Source of the DNA: Flaccisagitta enflata
Taxonomy: Eukaryota > Chaetognatha > Sagittoidea > Aphragmophora
Direction of reading: 5' to 3'
NCBI GenBank assembly: GCA_965153355.1
Contig: OZ231127.1
Span: 7,006,001 to 7,070,000 of the forward strand
Length of the DNA stretch: 64,000 bases
The translations under genes and the position numbers were made by a program. The notes below the pieces were generated by a model. That model ran no database searches and was not told where the DNA came from. It saw nothing but the letters and a program-made list of their open reading frames with translations. Below are positions 56,055 through 64,000 of the stretch, piece by piece (position 1 is the first letter of the stretch; each line of letters begins with the position of its first letter).

Positions 56055-57400
56055 CTTTTCCCCAACTCGAAATCGGAGAGGGCTACCCCCACCACCACGA
56101 CCACCACCACCACCACCGCCACCACCGCCAATACTACCACCGCCACCAATACCGCCACCACCGCCAATACTACCACCACCACCACCAACACCAACTCCAC
56201 CATCAACTCCACCGCTGTCACTAAAGGGGAATTTCCTAGGACTGTTAGCACCGAAGGCGTTTACTGCCGTTGACATCGGAGTCGAGAAGGATGATGTTGA
56301 TAATGTGGCCGAGTTGGGGCGTGTTTCTAGTGAAGACGAAAAACGCGTTTGTTCCCGTGAACCGCGATAACAGTGTGAACACACATTCAAGAATTTCAAC
56401 TGTCCCACGAGGGAGTGAGCAAAGTGAGTGAGCGAGCCCGTGAACGGAGCGAGCGAGCGAAGCGAGCGTAGCGAAGCGCAGCGCTGCGGAGCGAGTGAGC
56501 GGAGTGAGCGGTGCGAGCGAACGAACGTAGCGAGCGACCGAGTGGCCCGTTCAAAACGCGGTTGTCTGACTAGAAACGCACCCAAAGTCTCCGTCAACGT
56601 CGACGAGGCTTCCAACGCAGCCACCGACATGGCCCCTGACGCCGCGGACATCGCCGTCGACAACGCCGACGCCGACATTTCAAAAGCCGCCGACGATGCC
56701 GCGGCTCCCGACGCTGGATTTGACGCTGCTGCGGAGGCGGCTGCTCCCGCCGCCGATAAGACTGACGCTGCCGATACTCCCGAGATCGGCAGCGTGAGTG
56801 GAGAAGGTAGAGGAAGCGTGGATCTGGAGGAAGCGTGACTTTCCGTCGACGCGCCGCCGGAAGTAGATTGACCTCCGTCAAAGTAAATCCCGCCGCCGGG
56901 AAATTCCGTCGGAACCATCGGATGCGAGGCTATAAGATTCGAAACCATTGGATGCGAAGCCATTGGATGCGAAGCCATTGGATGGGACAATATTGGATGC
57001 GTGGGAATCTGATGAACGGTGTTCGGATGCGAAGGAATGAGGTTCGGTGGTAATTGATTTGGAAGAATGGTTGAAGCCAGCGACTGTTGAAGTGAATCGA
57101 CGACAGACTGGGGGACGCCGCCGGCGAGAATCGGCACCACTTTAGAGACGCCGCTGGTCAGAATCGGCGCCATTTCCGGTATAGACGCTTTTAGCGCCAG
57201 GGACGCAGAATCTGAAGACCGAAGGCTCGTCTTCCCCTGATTGGCCGAGGAGAGATCACCGACCCAAGTCGCTTTCTGATTGGTCGACGACGGAAGGCCC
57301 TGATTGGCCGATTTTTTCTCCGCCATTTTCTTCTTTTCGCGGGTATCTTCTTCCATTTTCTTTTTGTCGGCTTCCGATTGGTCAGATTTGTCGCCACAAC
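56055..57400 (-). CDS. Gene 3, first exon seen (contains a MITE)
   Basis: The exon is entered after CGTTTATACAG and left at GGGGAAAAG|GTAAGG. It begins (x)GCGDKSDQSEADKKKMEED and is strongly charged to about codon 35. It then has a run of imperfect Pro/His/Met repeats (SHPMASHPMASHPMV, about codons 150-175), an Ala/Ser-rich region, and a Gly-rich stretch of about 45 residues before SPLRFRVGEK. Between about 56316 and 56583 it is interrupted by a family G MITE that stays in frame (about 90 residues of RSLRSL-type sequence). The MITE may be translated or removed as an intron. Upstream exons are required by the phase. Confidence 0.55.
56316..56583. mobile_element. Family G MITE inside a coding exon of gene 3
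   Basis: The ends GGGGCGTGTTTCTAG and CTAGAAACGCACCC match the other G copies. No clear TTA duplication remains. On the minus (coding) strand the frame stays open across it. A GT at 56581-56580 and an AG at 56328-56327, preceded by TTTTTCGTCTTCACT, would remove 255 nt, again leaving the frame intact. Confidence 0.65.
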
Positions 57401-57654
57401 CTGTATAAACGGAATCGTGAACCAAAATCAAATTTTGAATTTCTGTATTATTTCAAAAAGAATCTCTTCATTATTGTATTCTCGACTTCATTTTCCCATT
57501 CTATCTTTATTTGCTTGTCCTCTTCTTTCGTTTTCTTCTGTTTCTCTCTTTGTTCCTCTCATTGTTTCTCTGTTTGTTTTTTTTTTTGTTTCTTTTTTTT
57601 CGGTCTTTTTGCATTGTTTCTTTTCTTTGGTTTCTTTCCGCTCTTTCTATTTCT

Positions 57655-57717
57655 CTCTGTCTCTGACTCTGTCTCTGACTCTGTCTCTCTCTCTGTCTGT
57701 CTCTCTCTCTGTCTGTC

Positions 57718-57808
<91 letters not shown>
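57655..57808. repeat. (CTGT)/(CT)n microsatellite
   Basis: CTGACTCTGTCT units, then CTGT, then about 65 bp of CT, in the intron upstream of gene 3's first seen exon. Confidence 0.95.
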
Positions 57809-57809
<1 letters not shown>

Positions 57810-57810
<1 letters not shown>

Positions 57811-59100
57811 GTTATCTGTTGGTGGATGATTCCCACATTTTCGCTCTAGCACATTTTGCACGCTCTTTGCTCCACATTTTTCAAGGAAAAATTCTTTCCT
57901 GATCCTGTAAAAGTCTTTTCTTGATGATCGTAGACTTTTTTGGTAACTTTCACCATTTTCCTCTTAGAACTGCCTCTCAGCATTTTGGTCATTAACTTCA
58001 GGAAGACGATGAACGAACGAGCAAAACAATCAGTTTTGTTGTAAAAATAAGATTTTAATGAAAACAGTATCTTAAACTTCACTTGATTTTGGTTACCAGA
58101 TAAATTAACATTGAAACATTACACGTGATTACTCTTCTAAGGTACGCCAAGGCACCTCCATAACTGGCTGTGTCCGTCGGTTGGTGGGTTGGTCGGCCGG
58201 TAACGCTAACGTTTGACAATCCACACGGCGAACCTACTTGGCCTACTTGGTCTTGTCTTATCGCAAAAAGTAATCATGTCTCAATATTAAAATGACATTA
58301 TTACAAAATTATTCCTTTTAAGAATCTATCAGTGATTATATTTGTTTACCCATTTTGACAAAAGAGATCACTGCTTATCTCATCTCAACAGTGAAGAGTG
58401 ATCATGTTTGTTTACCCACGAAAATTGCCTCATCGGATTATAAATCAGCCAAAGAATGGCCTCCGACTGTCAGACGAATATTCATTCGCCGGTCAGCTTT
58501 CGTTTTTTTTCTTTTTTTTTTTTATTTATGTACGTGAGTCTGCCAAACCGCACCGAAGCAATTTGTTGAGATGAGTTATACCGAGACTGAGTTCATGGTA
58601 ATTTTTCTAGTGGAGACACTTTTTGAAGTTGCCATTTCCTTCTCATAGAATCCAGGGCATACCATATGATACACAATTCTATCAGGTACCCTCATGAATG
58701 ATTCATTACGAATGGAGATGGATGTACATGCGCCAAATTAGAAGAAATTGACCAGAATTTTTGACATCTTTTGCGACTGCCGTTTTCAATGGTAAAAAGT
58801 CATTTGTTACACGGCCTGAACAATTCATTCTGAGAAATTCTGGTTGGTTGCGTCTGAGAGCACATAAGGTACCATTTTTTTCATGCAAAACTTCAAAGTG
58901 CAGAGTTTAGTGGTATAGCCTCCACATGACTTCGAGTGAAAATGTGGTAAGCCTCATGAGAGGCTTCTCGATGAAATAATAATTAGATAGATTTACCCCA
59001 TAACATGAAATCAATATCATTTCTGATAGAAATCCTATATAAATCGACTCAATTGAGCATCAATGTCCAGATTGGTCCGAGTTTTTGAGTAATTTGTCAA
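57810..59100. other. No gene supported; 5' part of gene 3 expected nearby
   Basis: AT-rich complex sequence. A weak H-like trace (GGCTGTGTCCGTCGGTTGGT) is at 58163. Gene 3 needs an upstream exon ending in phase 1, but no donor with a convincing frame was found here. Confidence 0.4.
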
Positions 59101-59106
59101 TGAGCG

Positions 59107-59191
59107 AATAAATGAATGAATGAATGAATGAATGAATGAATGAATGAATGAATGAATGAATGAATGAATGAATGAATGAATGAATGAATGA
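59107..59191. repeat. (GAAT)n microsatellite
   Basis: About 21 perfect units. Confidence 0.95.
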
Positions 59192-59199
59192 AGTGAGTA

Positions 59200-59619
59200 T
59201 CTAGCTTAGTAAAATGAGGTTGGCGAACACGCTTTAAATGACGAAAAAAAAAAGTCAAAAAGAGATTTGCTGCCGTTAGATATAGAAACGTGATCTCATA
59301 CAGAACAACTGGGAGATAGACGAACTCTTCGACAGACTCTTCGAAATGTTATCTCAAGGCTCAGGACTCTAGAATAAACTGAAGATACCAAAATGATCAA
59401 CCAGCAAGTTACATTAAAGTTGAATTTATCTTCATTTGTTTATTCCGTCTTGTATTAAGAATGAGCAATGAGAACACAACTACTAGTGCAATTATTTCTA
59501 GGGGCTGTTCAGAATAGATTCAAACCAGAGAGAAGGCCTTGTTCCTTGATTGTGTTGCAGAGACAATGTCTCTGTCTCTATCTTTCTCTATATGGCTTCA
59601 TGTGTGTCTGTCTGTCTCA

Positions 59620-59665
<46 letters not shown>

Positions 59666-60170
59666 GCTTCTCTCTCTGTCTTTCACTTTCATCAAGGCGC
59701 CACTTCTGTTTCATTAGTCTTTTCTTTTACTCCCACTTGCGTGAAGTTTTTCAGATGTTTTTTAGGCAGTGGCCCTGACGAGGCCATTTTGCAGTTCACT
59801 AGTCCCAGTTGATAGACTAAAGTTATTTATGTGGACTTTAAAGCCTGAAGCCTTAAAAACGTTATGCAGCCCCATTCCTTATCTGAATAAAACAACTTGA
59901 AAGTGTCCAATCATTAATTGAAACCTGATGCTCTTTCAAACATGGCTGCTACTCAAACACTTTAGGGCAATGGGTGCTACTGCGTACATGATGACGCTTT
60001 CGTGTCTTTTTCTTCTTTTTTTTACTCTCAATACATTTTTTCGATTTTCACAGACCATTTCTCATCTTCAAATGTCTTTTTCTCTTACTCCGCTCAAATG
60101 TGTTATTTTCCCATTTTACGCCCAAGGTTCTCCACTTTTCTCTCGCTCGATGGGGAGATGTTCACATTAG
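59200..60170. other. No gene supported
   Basis: Mixed sequence with a short (CT)n at 59622-59662. Short open frames (for example 59928-60170) lack splice or start context. Confidence 0.4.
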
Positions 60171-60175
60171 AGTAA

Positions 60176-60290
60176 AAATATCTTAATCCTTATCTTAATC
60201 TTAATCCTAATCTTAGTCGTAATCTCAATCTCAGTCTCAATCTTAACCTGAATCTTAATCTAAACGTCAATGTCAATCTTAATCTTATGT
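60176..60290. repeat. Degenerate (CTTAAT)n repeat
   Basis: About 18 hexamers of TCTTAA/TCTCAA. Confidence 0.85.
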
Positions 60291-61234
60291 ACCAAATAAT
60301 TATATACTTCAAAGCTGGGCATTCCTGTGGTGGTTGACATTTTGCCATCTTTTAAGGTGGTCTTTATTGCCTGAAAAATAGATCATTTCTGATTTTTAAC
60401 AGATAAAGAAATAATAAATTCAGAGTAAACGCAAGGAACTAGTTTTCTTTTCATCTTTTGTGCTATTTAAGCCTAAGAGATCTTTCAAACAAATAACGAA
60501 AAAAAAAAACACTTTCAGTTAAACAAGATGAGTCAGTATGTTTTCATCAGATTACTTTTGGTTGAGATTGTTAGCTTGTCCCAAATGATCAAAGTTTATT
60601 ACATATCTACAGATGACTAAATTTGACCCAAGCGTAGAATTCACGGAGGTTATCTGACTAGTGACAGTATTTCTAAGTGAGCAGCAACCATGCTTTGAAC
60701 AGTTAGGAATAAAACCTTGAGTTGTCATAGATAGTCGACAGGAAATTATATCATTAGATATGATTGAGTAGTTTGTAAAAGAGGCCCTCTACACAAGACC
60801 TGAGATTTGCCACGATTTTGAAAACAAAAAAAGAAAATGCCCAGACTGAGATTCAGTTTTGGCCATTTCAGGATAAATTAGCGTTTGCTTTCTTACCAAA
60901 AAAAAAAAAAAAACAAAAAAAAACATAGTTTTTTTATCTTAAGAAATGACTTCTTTCTTAAGGTTGCCATTGAAATCAAGCATTATATACAGAAAACCAA
61001 GACAACGATATAGTTAAAGATACAATTGTTCCAAATAAGGTTTCTATACACAATTCACAGATTTATAAATATCGAGGAAATTAAGAACACTTTAAGATAA
61101 TTTCAGGCTCAAAACAGTCAAAGACAAAAGAACACCCAGGCTGAGTTAAAACAAGGCCAACACCTATAAGTCGCGTGCAGGACAAAAATAACTGAACTGA
61201 CCTGATTCCTTATTGTATCTTTTTATCAAAAATC

Positions 61235-62085
61235 AGACATAAACCAGACCCAAACCAGACCCAAACCAGACTCAAACCAGACTCAAACCAGACTCAAACC
61301 AGAGTTAAACCAGAATTAAACCAGACCAGAACCAGACCGAAACCAGACCAAAACCAGACCAAAACCAGACCTAAACCAGACCTAAACCAGACCTAAACCA
61401 GACATAAACCAGACCAAACCCAGACCTAAACCAGACACGAACCAGACACAAAAACCAGACTTAAACTAGACACAAACCAGAAGTAAACCAGACTTAAGCC
61501 AGACTTAAACCAGACTTAAACCATACTTAAACCAGACTTAAACCAGACTTAAACCAGACTTAAACCAGACTTAAACCAGACTTAAACCAGACTCAAGCCA
61601 GACTCAAGCCAGACTCAAACCATACTTAAACCAGACTGAACCAGACTTAAACCAGACTTAAACCAGACTTAAACCAGACTTAAACCAGACTTAAACCAGA
61701 CTTAAACCAGACTTAAACCAGACTTAAACCAGCAGACTTAAACCAGCAGACTTAAACCAGCAGACTTAAACCAGCAGACTTAAACCAGCAGACTTAAACC
61801 AGCAGACTTAAACCAGCTGACCTAAACCAGCAGACTTAAACCAGCAGACTTAAACCAGCAGACTTAAACCAGCAGACTTAAACCAGCAGACCTAAACCAG
61901 CAGACTTGAACCAGCAGACTTGAACCAGCAGACTTGAACCAGCAGACTTGAACCAGCAGACTTGAACCAGCAAACTTAAACCAGCAGACTTGAACCAGCA
62001 GACTTAAACCAGCAGACTTAAACCAGCAGACTTAAACCAGCAGACTTAAACCAGCAGAATTAAACCAGCAGACTTAAATCAGCAG
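61235..62085. repeat. Minisatellite ACCAGACTTAA changing to ACCAGCAGACTTAA
   Basis: From 61235 to about 61730 the unit is 11 bp (ACCAGACTTAA, with T/C variants). From about 61730 to 62085 it is 14 bp (ACCAGCAGACTTAA), i.e. the same unit plus CAG. A sub-block at about 61908-62000 carries TTGAA instead of TTAAA, showing local homogenisation. Confidence 0.85.
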
Positions 62086-62300
62086 ATGACCAAAAATGAC
62101 CAAAATCACCAAAATGACCGTAATGACCGAAATGACCGGAATGACCGAAAATGACCGGAAATGACCGAAAATGACCAAAAATGATCAAAAATGACAAGAA
62201 ATGACCAGAAATGACCAAAAATGACCAAAATGACCAAAATGATAAAAAATGACCAAAAACAACCAATAATTCTCAAAAACACCAAAAAGATGATTCAAAA
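62086..62300. repeat. ATGACCAAAA-type short tandem repeat
   Basis: About 20 imperfect units of ATGACCAAAA or ATGACCGAAA, 9-12 bp. It directly follows the 14-bp array. Confidence 0.75.
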
Positions 62301-62907
62301 TGACTCCAGACGACCCAAAGTGACAAAAAATGACGCAAAAAAGCAAGGTGTTAGGGATGGACGGACGGACGGACCAACCGACAGAGCGGGTTGTAGAGTC
62401 GCGTGCACGCGACTAAAAAGATGTCTCATTAAAAAAAAAAAGTGTATCACAGGTTTTGTAGTGATCATAATAAATCTTACTTCACCACAGCGGAGGTGCG
62501 ACCGAGAAAGCCACTCAATCATATGCCAAAATGAATGTCGTGTATCAGTCTCCACTCTCGATTCTTATCTTCAATATCTTTACACTCGTTTTTAAGCTCT
62601 CGAGATGTGCATGTTTCCATTCACTTGTCTGTCTTGACTCTAAAGTCCACAAGTGGAACAATATTCCTCACTTTACCCAAACTGAAATAAATCGATGAGG
62701 GCCTTGTGTATCCCCACTGACTAGTTGATACGCCACCCACTCCTAGTTTTCCGTAAAACACATTCTGGAAAACATTATTTCTCGATCTAACCCAAAAGAT
62801 AACTGCTTACCAAACAACTCACCAAAGGGCACTGTTAAGAAAACATACCCCAAGAGGATATGTCTGCCTATTCATTTGTCTATCTGTCCGTCTTACCGTC
62901 AGTCTAT

Positions 62908-63020
<113 letters not shown>

Positions 63021-63152
63021 TGTGTGTGTTCGTGTGTTTGTTTCTTCATCTCTTTATCTCTCTTAGGTCCATACGCGTGAAAATCGCTGATCCTTGCATG
63101 AGCTCTCGTGTTTTTCTCAGTTCAAAAAAACTCTATTTTCCGCGAATTTGAA

Positions 63153-63330
63153 TACAGTCGAGCTTCACTAGAGCGCACCCGCTAATAAGGCATCCCTCGC
63201 TATTTGGCATGATTTCAAAAGTCCCAACTTTTTTGCCCTAATTTTATTGTTGAGGAAACCCGTCTGTAGCGCACCCGCCTACAAGGCAAATTTCACTAGA
63301 AGGCATGAAAAAGTGGTGAGATAAAGTTTT
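63153..63330. mobile_element. Pogo/Tigger-like end sequence
   Basis: ACAGTCGAGCTTCACTAGAG, CGCACCCGCTAATAAGGCAT and a second module (GTAGCGCACCCGCCTACAAG) match the end of the element at 37152. The other end is not identifiable. Confidence 0.4.
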
Positions 63331-63354
63331 TTTTGCTCGCTTAGAAGGCATCAA

Positions 63355-63585
63355 GAAAGAAAAGGAGAAGAAGAAGAAAAAGAAGAAGAAGAAAAAGAAG
63401 AAGAAGAAGAGAAAGAAGAAGAAGAAGAGAAAGAAGAAGAAGAAGAGAAAGAAGAAGAAGAGGAAGAAGATGAAGAAGAACAAGAAGAACAAGAAGAAGA
63501 AGAAGAAGAAGAAGAAGAAGAAGAAGAAGAAGAAGAAGAAGGAGAAGAAGAAGAACAAGAAGAAGAAGAAGAAGAAGAGGAGGGA
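63355..63585. repeat. (GAA)n microsatellite
   Basis: About 230 bp of GAA with AAA, GAG and CAA variants, leading into an acidic open frame (see 63586). Confidence 0.95.
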
Positions 63586-63679
63586 GGATGAAGAGGAAGA
63601 TGTGGTCATTGAGATGGATGATTTAGATGACGACATCGATATTGCAAGTTTCGATGATGATTCCGATGCATCGCGATGA
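63586..63679 (+). CDS. Short acidic open frame after (GAA)n (weak)
   Basis: Reads EDEEEDVVIEMDDLDDDIDI and ASFDDDSDASR to a TGA. A 25-bp tandem duplication (GATGATTCCGATGCATCGCG...) at 63654-63703 creates the stop by frameshift. It may be a remnant of a coding acidic tail next to the pogo-like end at 63153, or chance from triplet repeats. Confidence 0.15.
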
Positions 63680-64000
63680 CGATGATTCTGATGCATCGCG
63701 ATGACGATGATCAAGATGAAAAGGGTGCAGAAATCATTGACTTACTAGACTGTCAATAACGATGATGACGATAAGAAAATGGGAGGAATGATGCCGCCCA
63801 CAGCCACCAGTTATTTTTCACTGTCTTAACTCTTGATATGAAAAAGAAATAAGAAAGATCTTGACGCCAAAACATTGGTGGAATCATTGGCTTTGATTTA
63901 AGACAAAAAACTTTTCTCTTGTGCTATGTTCATCTATCTCCAGTCAGTTTTGTCCTTCACTTGGTTCATTTTTAGTTTGTAGGTTCCTCTTTATGTTTGC

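Larger units (their letters stand above)
61150..62418 (+). mobile_element. Family H copy with 1.1-kb minisatellite in its core
   Basis: The 5' end AACAAGGCCAACACCTATAA, then GTCGCGTGCAGG, lies at 61150-61181. The matching 3' end (GGACGGACGGACGG, GCGGGTTGTAGAG, hairpin GTCGCGTGCACGCGACTAAAAA) is at 62360-62418. Between them are the tandem arrays listed separately. Joining the two ends as one element is inference from their order, orientation and matching hairpin sequence. Confidence 0.5.

Noticed and set aside
56428-56838. Plus-strand 136-codon frame overlapping gene 3's exon
   Set aside because: It is the antisense of the family G element and of the Ala-rich coding segment. The splice-consistent frame is on the minus strand.
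61235-62085. CRISPR-like regular repeat array
   Set aside because: Units of 11-14 bp are contiguous with no spacers; it is a minisatellite in eukaryotic DNA.

Overview
The window reads as nuclear DNA of an invertebrate metazoan. It has introns with GT-AG borders, AT-rich non-coding DNA, very dense long microsatellites, and many inverted-repeat (foldback) DNA transposon relics nested in one another. I cannot name the species. The commonest short repeat has an ACGG-tetranucleotide core and a terminal stem-loop. That is the architecture known from Helentron-associated elements (DINE-1/HINE) and the bivalve 'pearl/CvA' elements, so a mollusc or other lophotrochozoan is possible but unproven.

Three gene models can be supported by splice sites, reading phase and composition. 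(1) A small minus-strand gene at 2441-3222 encodes a 93-residue secreted peptide with a signal peptide and three cysteines. It has a 5'-UTR splice acceptor, one coding intron and an AATAAA signal. (2) A plus-strand gene at 22133-31887 has six exons and about 879 codons. It encodes a low-complexity, Ser/Thr/Ala/Asp-rich protein with a conserved-looking core in exons 2-3; the family is not recognised, and the frame of exon 4 is uncertain. (3) A minus-strand gene at 38002-57400 has four exons seen, with the 5' end outside the recognisable sequence. It encodes at least 1,076 residues rich in Ala, Ser, Gly, Pro and Gln, with polyQ, and is probably a transcriptional or co-regulatory protein. Genes 2 and 3 converge, with about 6 kb between their stop codons.

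Nearly everything else is repeats. Family H is the hairpin-ended ACGG-core element: about 20 copies, one end AACAAGGCCGGATACACGG, the other a perfect hairpin such as GTCGCGTGCACGCGAC followed by TAAAAA. Family M has a roughly 20-bp minisatellite core (units like GGCCTGAGAGGCCAGATTTG) flanked by inverted GC-rich modules (GGGCAGCGGCCCC, GTCCTGTAGGACACAGG). Family G is a PIF/Harbinger-like MITE with TTA target duplications and TIR GGGCGTGTTTCTAG. One G copy lies inside a coding exon of gene 3, where its ends could act as splice sites. There are also several Tc1/mariner-like MITEs with TA duplications (3776-4875, 3863-4455, 6359-7135, 8616-9199, 41570-42392, 49280-50252, 52074-52698), hAT-like elements with 8-bp duplications (1622-1757, 40082-41093, and 41597-42210 of uncertain class), a Tc1 transposase remnant and a LINE reverse-transcriptase remnant.

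Layout: 0-1.6 kb microsatellite and H copies; 1.6-3.3 kb hAT MITE and secreted-peptide gene; 3.7-9.2 kb nested foldbacks; 9.2-15.5 kb M and H arrays; 15.8-17.6 kb two foldbacks; 18-19.1 kb two weak candidate exons; 20-32 kb gene 2 with huge intronic microsatellites; 32-38 kb intergenic with TE remnants; 38-57.4 kb gene 3 with TE-packed introns; 57.4-64 kb repeats, including an H copy whose core has expanded to a 1.1-kb minisatellite. No tRNA, rRNA, CRISPR or prokaryotic features were seen.
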